Assembly (NCBI GenBank): GCA_045600945.1
Contig: JAZRYX010000074.1
Location: 1-15,227, forward strand
Direction: 5' to 3'
Length of the DNA: 15,227 nucleotides
DNA from: Darwinimomas sp045600945
Lineage (GTDB): Bacteria > Bacillota > Clostridia > Lachnospirales > Lachnospiraceae
Shown: positions 1 through 6,018 of the stretch, in pieces
How positions within the stretch are numbered: position 1 is the first letter of the stretch
Layout of the letters: the number at the start of each line of letters is the position of its first letter
Notes under the pieces: generated by a model
Database searches by the model: none
What the model was told of the DNA's origin: nothing
Seen by the model: the letters and a program-made list of their open reading frames with translations, nothing else
Translations under genes and position numbers: made by a program

Positions 1-1
1 T

Positions 2-160
2 AAGAATAAAGGTCCAATGGTAGTAGAAGTGAATACATTACCGGGAATGACTGCTACGAGTTTTGTTCCTGATTCAGGACGTGCCGCAGGATTGTCTTTC
101 GGTGAATTAGTATCAAAAATATTACAATTTGGATTAAAGGCTAAAAGAGATTTGTTGTAA
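2..160 (+). CDS. ddl: D-alanine--D-alanine ligase, C-terminal end (partial)
   Basis: This is the last 52 codons of a gene that begins before the window, in frame with position 2 and stopping with TAA at 158-160. The peptide contains EVNTLPGMTATSF, the signature near the C terminus of D-Ala-D-Ala ligases (ATP-grasp fold), in which the Glu and Asn bind the catalytic magnesium ions. AAGLSFGELVSKIL, the usual C-terminal helix, follows it. The enzyme makes the D-Ala-D-Ala dipeptide for peptidoglycan precursors in the cytoplasm. Another ATP-grasp ligase is possible, but the Pro-Gly-Met-Thr run is characteristic. The next gene is an L,D-transpeptidase, another peptidoglycan enzyme, so the pair may form a cell-wall cluster. 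The N-terminal substrate-binding part is not visible. Confidence 0.85.
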   Translation, partial: KNKGPMVVEVNTLPGMTATSFVPDSGRAAGLSFGELVSKILQFGLKAKRDLL

Positions 161-272
161 TAATGAGGCGGGTATTTAGGAATAAAAGTTATGCAGAAGT
201 TATGCAGTTTTTAGAAGAGACCACGGGAACTTCCTGTATGTGGACGGTGTAGCCTATGGAGTTAAGACAAAA

Positions 273-980
273 ATGAAAAAGACAGCAACTATTAAAAAGA
301 ACAACAGCATTAAAACGGAGAATGAAGCCAGTCAAATTGTTTTAGAAAAAGTCTTTGACGAGGATGCAGCTCAGGCAAGAAGAGAAATCATGCAAAAATA
401 CAGATCAGACGATTCTGTCCATCAAATAATGATAGTGTCGCATACAGATGGGTGGAATGGTAATATGTCTTTTTACGAAAAGGCAGGCGAAAATGACGCA
501 TGGACTCTGGTGCTTGAGGGAGAAGCATATATTGGAAAGAATGGTATGAACAAAACCAAAGAGGGTGATGCCAAAACTCCATATGGAGATTTTGAAATCC
601 TTCAGGCTTTTGGTATTCTTCCAAACCCCGGAACATCTATTGACTACATTGACGTAACTCCGGATACATTTGCGTGTGATGAAGACTGTGAGTTTTATAA
701 TCAGATTATTAATGTAAAAGAAACCGGACATGCATGCAAGGGAGAGGAGATGTATCGATTGTCTCCCCAGTATAATTATGGCCTGACAACAAGCTATAAC
801 AGAGAAAATGAATATCCGAAAGGCTCTGCAATATTCGTTCACTGCAAAGGGCAGAAGCATTATACAGGAGGGTGCATCGCTCTTGATGAAGCCGATTTAA
901 AGGCAATACTTGAAAAAGCAGAACCCGGGATGCGGCTATATCTTGATGAGTATTATGTAGTCAATGGGTTACAACGGTAG
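273..980 (+). CDS. YkuD-family L,D-transpeptidase domain protein
   Basis: The 235-residue protein has an ErfK/YbiS/YkuD-type L,D-transpeptidase domain, which cross-links peptidoglycan stem peptides or attaches proteins to them through a cysteine thioester. Supporting features are TPYGDFEI at about residues 102-109 (the usual [T/S]PxGxF strand), then FVHC with His190, and YTGGCIAL with Cys201 (the HxnGC active site). The C-terminal helix and strand (DEADLKAIL...GMRLYL) are also typical. I chose ATG 273 because GGAG lies about 11 bases upstream; a GTG at 240 would add 11 residues. The oddity is that the N terminus (Lys/Thr-rich, then acidic) is not a signal peptide or anchor, although these enzymes act outside the membrane. 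Either the 5' end has been lost, export is unusual, or the protein acts inside the cell. It lies 112 bases after the ddl end. Confidence 0.75.
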   Translation: MKKTATIKKNNSIKTENEASQIVLEKVFDEDAAQARREIMQKYRSDDSVHQIMIVSHTDGWNGNMSFYEKAGENDAWTLVLEGEAYIGKNGMNKTKEGDAKTPYGDFEILQAFGILPNPGTSIDYIDVTPDTFACDEDCEFYNQIINVKETGHACKGEEMYRLSPQYNYGLTTSYNRENEYPKGSAIFVHCKGQKHYTGGCIALDEADLKAILEKAEPGMRLYLDEYYVVNGLQR

Positions 981-1102
981 ATATTGATTTGCTTGGTCAC
1001 AGTCAGAGAGTACAGAATAATCCGGAAGAAATAGAAGAAATCTTCAGAGAAGTATTCGCAATAAGTACTGATGATGCATTAACCTATGACATGAAAATTT
1101 GA
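971..1102 (+). pseudogene. AbiEii/AbiGii-type nucleotidyltransferase toxin fragment
   Basis: An open stretch of 43 codons plus stop, overlapping the last ten bases of the L,D-transpeptidase gene in another frame, reads TTVDIDLLG, then NNPEEIEEIFREVF, then TDDALTYDMKI. This matches the central part of AbiEii/AbiGii-type toxins: the nucleotidyltransferase active-site strand with the DxD-like pair (V-D-I-D-L-L-G), then the helix leading to DDxLxYD. There is no start codon or ribosome site of its own, and the usual N-terminal KGG motif and the C-terminal half are missing, so it is a remnant rather than a working toxin. The partner family, AbiEi, appears at the other end of the window. Family assignment is by motif recognition only. 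Confidence 0.55.
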
Positions 1103-1187
1103 TATAAAACACAAAACGGGGCATTAATAATATTGTAAAGTTGTTAATTATAGACCTTGCATTTTCATTCCTTCCGGAATAAAATAT

Positions 1188-1277
1188 AGTTATCGAAAGA
1201 TATAAAAAATTATCGAAACATCGTAAAGTTATCAAAAGTTATAAAAACATATCCAAAATAATAGAAGTTATAAAAAC
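1188..1277. repeat. Five A+T-rich direct repeats in near-helical phase
   Basis: Five related 12-mers of the form A(G/A)TTAT(C/A)(G/A)AAA(G/C) start at 1188, 1208, 1227, 1237 and 1266. The last two copies (AGTTATAAAAAC) are identical. Start-to-start distances are 20, 19, 10 and 29 bases, close to multiples of one helical turn. The A runs therefore face the same side of the helix and should bend the DNA. The array fills the leader before the ATPase gene at 1299 and could be a protein-binding or curved-promoter region. The rest of the 1103-1298 gap is A+T-rich with no gene that I can see. Confidence 0.5.
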
Positions 1278-1298
1278 CCATGAAAGGAGGACCCTGCC

Positions 1299-2363
1299 AT
1301 GCCTGTTCAGAACCCATTTACAACGACATTTTCAAAAATACCGAAGAGAACCTGTATAAAAAGAGATGAACTTGATAAATTGATTGAGAACTTCAGTTTT
1401 GAAGACCCGACAGAATCAGTATATAAGATAACCGGGGTCAGAGGTTCAGGAAAGACCGTAGGGCTTGCACAGATTGAATCTCTGTACCGTGCTGAAGAGA
1501 ATGCGGAAAATGGATGGCTTGTATATAGCCTTAATCCATCAAGAGATATGCTTGTTCAGTTCGGGGCATCATTGGCAAAAGAAAAATTCATTCATCAAAA
1601 GCTCGATTCAATTTCCGCCAATGTAAATCTCAATATTTTAGGTGCCGGAGTAGGTTTTGGTGCATCTGTTAAAAACAAAGAAGAAATATCAGATATAGGT
1701 GTCCTGATTGAGACCATGCTGAAAGCGGCAGCGGATAACAGGAAGAAGATAATGCTCACGGTTGATGAGGTTTCTAAAACACATGAAATGGTTCAATTCT
1801 GTCTTGAATACGGAAAGTGGCTGAGACGCGGTTTTCCGGTATATCTTGTGTGTACAGGATTATATGAAAATATAACAGAACTTGGAAATACTAAGAATCT
1901 TACCTTTTTCAAGCGTGCACCTGCCATAAAAATGGAAGCGTTAAACAGGATACTTATAGTTGAGGCCTACAAAAAGACACTCGGAAAGGAAACAAAAGAC
2001 TGTCAGAAGCTTGCTAATATGACAAAAGGATATGCTTACGCATTTCAACAGCTCGGATCGCTGATGTTTGAAGGTTCGAATGAAGATGCCGTAGATGACC
2101 TGAAAAGCGTCCTGTTCGGTAACGTATATGAAAAAATCTGGGACGAACTTACAGAAAATGAAAGATATTTCTTAAAGGCGATGAAAGAAGACAGGGAATA
2201 TAAAAGAGAAGAGATAATTGAAGCTTTGGCGGATCGTTCCGGGAACTATTCTTCATACAGGGATCGATTGTTGAGAAAAGGCATTATTGCAAAGGCAAAT
2301 TATGGTTACATAAAAATCACACTGCCATTTTTTAATGAGTATATAGAAGAATACTGCTATTAA
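1299..2363 (+). CDS. AAA/STAND-like ATPase with C-terminal winged helix
   Basis: A 354-residue cytoplasmic P-loop ATPase. The Walker A motif GVRGSGKT is at residues 46-53 and the Walker B strand IMLTVDEV at 151-158, with Asp156 and Glu157. A sensor-like strand VYLVCTGLYENI is near 181-192. The C-terminal third (ELTENERYFLKAM... to KANYGYIKITLPFF) looks like a winged-helix domain. This is the layout of the archaeal-type ATPase/ORC-like families (AAA_16 or ATPase_2) that are multicopy in Clostridia. Function is unknown; proteins of this shape are often linked to mobile elements or defence. The start is well supported, with AAGGAGG at 1284-1290 and 8 bases to ATG. No partner gene is coupled to it, since the next gene has its own promoter. 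I am confident of the ATPase class and not of a biological role. Confidence 0.8.
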   Translation: MPVQNPFTTTFSKIPKRTCIKRDELDKLIENFSFEDPTESVYKITGVRGSGKTVGLAQIESLYRAEENAENGWLVYSLNPSRDMLVQFGASLAKEKFIHQKLDSISANVNLNILGAGVGFGASVKNKEEISDIGVLIETMLKAAADNRKKIMLTVDEVSKTHEMVQFCLEYGKWLRRGFPVYLVCTGLYENITELGNTKNLTFFKRAPAIKMEALNRILIVEAYKKTLGKETKDCQKLANMTKGYAYAFQQLGSLMFEGSNEDAVDDLKSVLFGNVYEKIWDELTENERYFLKAMKEDREYKREEIIEALADRSGNYSSYRDRLLRKGIIAKANYGYIKITLPFFNEYIEEYCY

Positions 2364-2393
2364 AGATAGTTGAAATTACAAAGATAATAATTA

Positions 2394-2422
2394 TTGAAAG
2401 AGACAACGTATTGCAATATAAT
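2394..2422 (+). promoter_or_regulatory. Sigma-70-type promoter of the B12 uptake operon
   Basis: The -35 box TTGAAA is at 2394-2399 and the -10 box TATAAT at 2417-2422, with a 17-base spacer. This predicts a transcript start near 2429, a few bases before the riboswitch core. Confidence 0.75.
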
Positions 2423-2429
2423 ATAACAG

Positions 2430-2542
2430 AAGATTTTAAGCAGGAAATCCGGTCAGATTCCGGAACAGCTCACTCTACGGTAAGGTTCATTAAGAACACG
2501 AGTCCGAAAACTGCAAAAATAATAATAATCACGGTGGGGTGG
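2430..2542 (+). promoter_or_regulatory. Cobalamin riboswitch (B12 box) overlapping the ribosome site
   Basis: The leader contains the B12-riboswitch core in order. GCAGGAAATCCGG starts at 2440. A hairpin TCCGG/CCGGA (2448-2452 with 2460-2464) follows, then AACAGCTCACTCTACGGTAAGG from 2464, cf. GCTGACGCGCAGCGGTAAGG in E. coli btuB. A small hairpin GTTC/GAAC (2485-2488 with 2494-2497) comes next, then GAGTCCGAAAACTGC (2500-2514), the 3' box. GCAG at 2440-2443 can pair with CTGC at 2511-2514. The loop TCACTCTAC (2470-2478) can pair over nine consecutive positions, three of them G-U, with GTGGGGTGG (2534-2542), the Shine-Dalgarno region. This fits the L5-L13 kissing interaction of known cobalamin riboswitches, so bound ligand should hide the ribosome site and lower translation. 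Confidence 0.8.
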
Positions 2543-2546
2543 AATG

Positions 2547-2981
2547 ATGAAGGTTATAAAGGTATTATTGTGCCTTATGACAGCCGTGGCGTTGACCGCG
2601 GCTGTTTTTGGTTGCACGAAAACAGAAACAGTTAAGGACAAGACGGTAAATACAACACAGCAGGAATCAGAAACAATAGCGGTAAAAGTAATAATCGATG
2701 GCTCCAAAGGAGAGGATAAAGCAATCAGTGCCGAAGCTCAGCTTGAGATGACTTCAGGTTCAACAGCATACGATGCTTTGAAACAGTTATGTGATTCTAA
2801 AGGATATGAGATCACGGGAGATTCTTCATATGTCAAAAGTATAGGCGGCCTGGGAGAGGGATCATTGGGATCGGTTCCGTGTGGATGGATGTTTATCATA
2901 GATGGAAATTACCCGACTAAAGCGGCAGACCAAATGATACTTGAAAACGGAAATGAAGTTGTCTGGGAATTTGCAAAATGA
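2547..2981 (+). CDS. DUF4430 (transcobalamin-like) lipoprotein
   Basis: A 144-residue secreted lipoprotein. A lysine-containing N terminus and hydrophobic stretch lead to a lipobox VFGC with the anchoring Cys at residue 23, followed by a Thr/Lys/Glu-rich linker. The rest is a DUF4430 domain, recognisable by STAYDALKQL, SSYVKSIGGLGEG, then GWMFIIDGNYP and ADQMILENGNEVVWEF. DUF4430 resembles the C-terminal domain of animal B12-binding transcobalamins. Two ATGs are adjacent (2544 and 2547); I prefer 2547 because of its spacing from GGGGTGG. The gene is directly downstream of a cobalamin riboswitch and overlaps the ECF S-component start by four bases (ATGA). The inferred role is a surface corrinoid-binding or delivery protein for the adjacent transporter. 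Ligand identity rests on the riboswitch and the domain, not on visible binding residues. Confidence 0.8.
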   Translation: MKVIKVLLCLMTAVALTAAVFGCTKTETVKDKTVNTTQQESETIAVKVIIDGSKGEDKAISAEAQLEMTSGSTAYDALKQLCDSKGYEITGDSSYVKSIGGLGEGSLGSVPCGWMFIIDGNYPTKAADQMILENGNEVVWEFAK

Positions 2982-3487
2982 AACTGACTGTAACTGAAAT
3001 AGCAAAGTTCGGTATGTTTGGGGCTATCATATATGCGCAGAAAGTCATCCTGGCAGCTTTGCCCAATATACATCTGACAGCGGTAATTATTATTGCACTG
3101 ACGGTAGTGTATCGTGTCAAGGCACTGTACCCGATCTATATATACGTGCTTCTTGAGGGACTGTTCGGAGGGTTTACGACATGGTGGGTTCCGTATCTAT
3201 ATGTATGGACTATTCTTTGGGGAATCACAATGCTCCTTCCGAAAGACTTATATATGAAAAAAACCGGTGCTGTTATCTACATGATAATATGCAGTGCACA
3301 CGGCTTTTTATTTGGAACGTTATTTGCGCCTGTTCAGGCGATTATGTTTGGTATGAATATACAGGGAATGCTTGCGTGGATCGCAGCAGGACTGCCATTT
3401 GATGTGACTCACGGAATCAGCAATTTCTGCCTCGGGATCCTCATCGTTCCGCTGATCAGACTGTTTTTCAAAATGGAAAAACAATAA
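2978..3487 (+). CDS. ECF transporter S component, probably for cobalamin/corrinoid
   Basis: A small, very hydrophobic 169-residue membrane protein with about five to six predicted helices. The opening KLTVTEIAKFGMFGAIIYAQ carries the early helix with small residues typical of S components that dock onto the EcfT scaffold. TWWVPYLYVW and the Pro/His segment LPFDVTHGISN suit an S-component substrate pocket. ECF S components give substrate specificity and use a shared EcfA/A'/T energising module encoded elsewhere; none is in this window. Its start overlaps the DUF4430 stop, so translation is probably coupled. The upstream cobalamin riboswitch points to B12 or a precursor as substrate, as for CbrT-type B12 S components. 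Substrate is inferred; membership of the ECF S-component fold is fairly secure. Confidence 0.75.
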   Translation: MKLTVTEIAKFGMFGAIIYAQKVILAALPNIHLTAVIIIALTVVYRVKALYPIYIYVLLEGLFGGFTTWWVPYLYVWTILWGITMLLPKDLYMKKTGAVIYMIICSAHGFLFGTLFAPVQAIMFGMNIQGMLAWIAAGLPFDVTHGISNFCLGILIVPLIRLFFKMEKQ

Positions 3488-3510
3488 GATGCCGGACACA
3501 GGCACTGTAA

Positions 3511-4344
3511 TTACAAATCGATTTCCTCAGGACCCTGCAATGTAAGCACGGTAATCTTTCTGAATCCGCAATCATACGCAAGTTTGATGCTCTCGTAATA
3601 GTTATAGCAGATGTTTTTCGCACAATGTGCATCCGAGTTTACTATGATGCGACCACCTCGCTGGCATATTTCTTTCAGAAGAGGTGTCTGAGGATATGGA
3701 CTTTTTGTATATCCGCGGGACATGGCACCGGAGTTCATCTCAAACGGAATATCTGCATGCAGGAGCTCGTCTATAGCTGCGATGGCCGGCTCAAGATATT
3801 CATCGCAATCAGTTCTGAAATATTTATCACCTTCATTAAATTTTGTAATCAGGTCAAAATGTCCGATGAAAGAGTAATTCATCTTAGGATCAATTTTTGA
3901 CTGGATATCGTAATATGCTCTGACCATCTCATACCAGTCTCCTCCAAAAACCTTCTCAGCAGTTTCGACTATGTAACTTGAATCTCCGGCATCTACACCG
4001 ATCCATTCATTGTTATAAAATACGCTGTGGCATGACCTTATGGTATAGTCTGTACGTGCAAGCTGTGAGGGAGTAATATAATCCCATGCTTCGCTGTCCT
4101 CAACTTCAAGTCCGGTAAGTACATCCATCTTTCCACGATATTTCTCACGAAGAGCCTCGAGTTCATCAAAATATGCATCAAGTTCTGCGCCTTTAAAACC
4201 CCAGTCGGGATTATCGCAGAAGAGGTGCTCGGAGATACCGAAACCCTTTAGCCCCATATCATATGCTGTTTTCACCATGGTCTCAACCGAGTCGCGACCG
4301 TCTGTGTAATTAGTATGTGAGTGAAATTCGTATAAAGGTACCAT
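3511..4344 (-). CDS. PHP-domain phosphatase (histidinol-phosphatase/HisK-like)
   Basis: A 277-residue PHP-fold metal-dependent phosphoesterase. All usual metal ligands are visible: HSH (His8, His10), ISEH (His40), GLEVE (Glu80, Glu82), SCH (His106), GHFD (His162, Asp164) and NSDAH (Asp238, His240). The FEMNSGAMSRG...PYP stretch is like the phosphate-binding region of histidinol-phosphate phosphatases of the HisK/HisJ type, and the length fits that family. No his genes are nearby. The gene is instead translationally coupled to a SIS-domain sugar-phosphate isomerase: the isomerase stop TAA shares its last base with this ATG (TAATG). Dephosphorylation of a sugar phosphate is therefore as likely as histidine synthesis. 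It converges with the ECF gene with only 23 bases between stops, and no convincing terminator was seen there. Confidence 0.8.
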   Translation of the reverse strand: MVPLYEFHSHTNYTDGRDSVETMVKTAYDMGLKGFGISEHLFCDNPDWGFKGAELDAYFDELEALREKYRGKMDVLTGLEVEDSEAWDYITPSQLARTDYTIRSCHSVFYNNEWIGVDAGDSSYIVETAEKVFGGDWYEMVRAYYDIQSKIDPKMNYSFIGHFDLITKFNEGDKYFRTDCDEYLEPAIAAIDELLHADIPFEMNSGAMSRGYTKSPYPQTPLLKEICQRGGRIIVNSDAHCAKNICYNYYESIKLAYDCGFRKITVLTLQGPEEIDL

Positions 4345-4955
4345 TACTGTCCCAACGCTTTCTTATTTAATCTTTCGCCTACCGCACCACCCGGATGGAT
4401 AAGCCCGAACTGTTCTGCCTGATAGCCTGTCTCTTCTATGAGTGCGGCCTGCAGGGTATGGAAGATAACCGCAAGAGCGGTAGTACTTGTCGTACCTTGT
4501 GCATTCCACTTATCTGTTTCACGATTGACATGCTGCTTGAGTACCACATCAGCTGCAAGTGCGAGAGGAGATTCCATATTCTCTGTGATAGTGATGATTT
4601 TCACATTTTTCTTTTTACATATGTCAACGATAGGCAGAAGCTCACCTGTCTTGCCGCCGCGTGATAAGAAGACCATGACATCACCATCCTGAAGGAAACC
4701 GGTTGCTCCGTGAACCGCCTCCGCAGGGGAGATAAACCTTGACGGCTGTTCGATACAGCACAGCAGGTGTGAAAAATGCTGTCCCATGATTCCCGAATGT
4801 CCGCATCCGCATGTGCCGATACGGGGAGCATTTTTTAAAAGTTCTACTGCTTTTGAGAAAGACTCTGCATCGAAATAATCCTTCATTTCAGTGATACATT
4901 GTGATTCAATGTCGTAAGCATCTAAAGCTGCATTTATGGCTTCTTTTGATATCAT
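4344..4955 (-). CDS. SIS-domain sugar-phosphate isomerase, KpsF/GutQ-like without CBS domains
   Basis: A 203-residue cytoplasmic SIS-domain protein. The family motifs are present: TCGCGHSGIMGQHFSH at 48-63 (KpsF/KdsD GxGKSG region), LSRGGKTGELLP at 97-108, QGTTSTTALAV at 153-163, and FGLIHPGGAVGERL at 183-196, the HPGGxLG signature of arabinose-5-phosphate isomerases. Classical KdsD/KpsF enzymes carry two CBS domains (about 320 residues); this one stops at the SIS domain. The start was placed at 4955, not further upstream, because CGGAGG sits 8 bases before that ATG. It is first in a two-gene minus-strand operon with the PHP phosphatase and diverges from the aldolase, suggesting a joint role in sugar-phosphate interconversion. 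Ketose/aldose phosphate isomerisation is the family activity; the substrate is unknown. Confidence 0.8.
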   Translation of the reverse strand: MISKEAINAALDAYDIESQCITEMKDYFDAESFSKAVELLKNAPRIGTCGCGHSGIMGQHFSHLLCCIEQPSRFISPAEAVHGATGFLQDGDVMVFLSRGGKTGELLPIVDICKKKNVKIITITENMESPLALAADVVLKQHVNRETDKWNAQGTTSTTALAVIFHTLQAALIEETGYQAEQFGLIHPGGAVGERLNKKALGQ

Positions 4956-4995
4956 AATGACGACCTCCGTTTTTAATACTGATATTACGAGCCCT

Positions 4996-5037
4996 ATTAT
5001 AATACAGAATGAACTTTTCGGCAAAGCAAGTTATAAT
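4996..5037. promoter_or_regulatory. Divergent promoter region of the SIS-PHP operon and aldolase
   Basis: On the minus strand, TATAAT (5001 down to 4996) is preceded by TTGCCG (5024 down to 5019) with a 17-base spacer, a good promoter for the SIS-PHP pair. On the plus strand, TATAAT at 5032-5037 suits the aldolase gene but has only a poor -35 (ATGAAC at 5009-5014), so an activator may be needed. The two promoters overlap, so polymerase binding could be mutually exclusive. Confidence 0.5.
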
Positions 5038-5066
5038 GATAACAGATAAAATTCTCGGAGGACAGT

Positions 5067-5690
5067 ATGAATAAGCAGGAAGCAAAAAAGATTATTGTAG
5101 AATACGGGAAACTTATGGCATCCAGCGGCATGGTCACGCTGTATGAGGGAAATCTGTCCATAAGATGTGATAAGGGTTTTGTTATCACTCCTTCTACAAC
5201 AAATAAACTTACGCTTACGGAAGATCAGGTAATAGAACTTGATAAAGACGGAAACTTCATGAATCCCGAATGCGGAAAGAAAGTTTCATCAGAGTACAGA
5301 CTTCATCTTGAAGCATATCGCGTTAGACCTGATGTGGATGCGTGCATTCATTTTCACAGTACATTTGCCACAGCATACGCAGTTGCCGGAAAAGCGATTG
5401 AACCTAAAGGCGATGCAACCGCTATCATTCTCTATGGAGAGATTCCGCTTTGCAGATACGGGCGTCCGCGTACAGATGCAATAGCTGCGGATATAAAGAA
5501 ATATCTGCCGGATCATGATGCAGTGCTTCTTGAGAATCACGGTGCGCTTGTGGTAGCAGGAAATATGGAAGCAGCATTTGCGAGTGCACAAATAGTCGAA
5601 AAAACGGCGCAGATAGAGTGGATAGCACATACTCTCGGAGGAGAGAGTATTTTACCGGACAGCGAGATAGAAGTGCTGAGAAATCTGTAG
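5067..5690 (+). CDS. Class II aldolase/adducin-family protein (L-fuculose-phosphate aldolase-like)
   Basis: A 207-residue zinc-dependent aldolase-family protein, close to the usual 205-220 residues of FucA. Visible features are EGNLSIR (residues 27-33, phosphate loop), TPSTTNK (41-47), SSEYRLHLEAY with Glu76 as the probable catalytic acid, IHFHSTFA with zinc ligands His95 and His97, and LENHGALV with His158 as the third ligand. Family members cleave fuculose-1-phosphate or rhamnulose-1-phosphate, or epimerise ribulose-5-phosphate; aldotetronate-phosphate decarboxylases (OtnC) are also close. GGAGG lies 7 bases before the ATG. It diverges from the SIS-PHP operon and precedes the sugar importer operon, whose last ORF carries a FucI/AraA-like isomerase, so cleavage of a phosphorylated ketose in the same pathway is plausible. 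The exact substrate cannot be read from sequence. Confidence 0.8.
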   Translation: MNKQEAKKIIVEYGKLMASSGMVTLYEGNLSIRCDKGFVITPSTTNKLTLTEDQVIELDKDGNFMNPECGKKVSSEYRLHLEAYRVRPDVDACIHFHSTFATAYAVAGKAIEPKGDATAIILYGEIPLCRYGRPRTDAIAADIKKYLPDHDAVLLENHGALVVAGNMEAAFASAQIVEKTAQIEWIAHTLGGESILPDSEIEVLRNL

Positions 5691-5714
5691 TATTTAAGGA
5701 AGGATGACAGGGCT

Positions 5715-5789
5715 ATGATATTCGGATGTGCCGGGCTTAAAGGAATATTTGAGCAGGATATTATGCTGGATAAATGGCAGAGAGTATAA
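5715..5789 (+). pseudogene. 24-codon ORF ending in MLDKWQRV, probable 3' gene fragment
   Basis: A short frame from ATG 5715 to TAA 5787-5789. Its last eight residues, MLDKWQRV, and the DNA beyond the stop are the same as at the end of the XRE regulator region (14484 onward), while the upstream part is unrelated. AGGAAGG lies about 11 bases before the ATG, so translation cannot be excluded. A fragment left by recombination with an XRE-type gene end is the more likely reading. Confidence 0.3.
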
Positions 5790-5815
5790 TAAACATGCGA
5801 AAATTTTCGAAAAAA
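5763..5815 (+). repeat. 53-bp dispersed repeat, copy 1
   Basis: This copy is identical to 14484-14526 over its first 43 bases (5763-5805). After a single T/A mismatch at 5806 it is identical again to 5815. It covers the codons for MLDKWQRV, the TAATAA stop and about 25 bases beyond, including TGCGAAAATT. Conservation past the stop points to a DNA-level duplication rather than protein homology. It contains the palindrome CGAAAATTTTCG. Confidence 0.8.
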
Positions 5816-5891
5816 TTTCGCGATTTCCGCACAATTTTTCTTTATAGGACACACTTTTAAACCCGAATATTTGATTATTATACAAACAAAA

Positions 5892-5910
5892 AGCGTGAAT
5901 ATTGTACGCT
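5892..5910. promoter_or_regulatory. Inverted repeat just upstream of the importer promoter
   Basis: The arms AGCGT (5892-5896) and ACGCT (5906-5910) flank a 9-base spacer containing AATATT. The site ends 7 bases before the -35 box at 5918, where an activator would bind. Five-base arms are weak evidence alone. Confidence 0.3.
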
Positions 5911-5917
5911 ATTACAA

Positions 5918-5947
5918 TTGCCACTAAAATACCTAATAATTTATAAT
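5918..5947 (+). promoter_or_regulatory. Promoter of the sugar importer operon
   Basis: The -35 TTGCCA is at 5918-5923 and the -10 TATAAT at 5942-5947, with an 18-base spacer, giving a transcript start near 5954. The 5691-6018 gap otherwise holds the short ORF, repeat and palindromes listed separately. Confidence 0.6.
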
Positions 5948-5972
5948 GATTCTAAGAAAGAGCGGAGAATCT

Positions 5973-5987
5973 TGCGAAATTTTCGCA
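5973..5987. promoter_or_regulatory. Candidate operator: 15-bp palindrome with TGCGAAA arms
   Basis: TGCGAAA-T-TTTCGCA is a perfect odd palindrome about 20 bases downstream of the predicted transcript start of the importer operon and 22 bases before the ribosome site. This position suits a roadblock repressor. The LacI-family gene at 10073 in the same operon is the obvious candidate. Related GCGAA-arm elements are at 5796-5810 and 7220-7233. Confidence 0.45.
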
Positions 5988-6018
5988 TATTCAAGCTGAA
6001 TAAAATATGGAGGAAATT

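Noticed and set aside
163..252. A 29-codon frame starting three bases after the ddl stop
   Set aside because: It has no clear ribosome site of its own and no recognisable domain; it may be the out-of-frame 5' end of the L,D-transpeptidase gene, but I cannot show this.
240..272. GTG start for the L,D-transpeptidase
   Set aside because: It adds 11 residues that look unlike an N terminus; the ATG at 273 has a better-placed GGAG, though the true start remains uncertain.
1188..1277. CRISPR array or replication iterons
   Set aside because: Units are only 12 bases, imperfect and without uniform spacers, and no Cas or replication initiator gene is in view.
2411..2635. A 74-codon plus-strand frame over the lipoprotein leader
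   Set aside because: It starts inside the -10 region, runs through the riboswitch core and overlaps the start of the lipoprotein in another frame; the RNA structure explains the sequence better.
3488..3510. Terminator between the converging ECF and PHP genes
   Set aside because: Only a 4-bp TGCC/GGCA pairing is visible, with no T run.
4956..5024. Upstream extension of the SIS-domain protein
   Set aside because: The extra residues overlap the predicted minus-strand promoter, and a strong CGGAGG marks the start at 4955.
6007..6018. Earlier ATG for the sugar-binding lipoprotein
   Set aside because: It would translate the Shine-Dalgarno itself and put acidic residues before the signal peptide.
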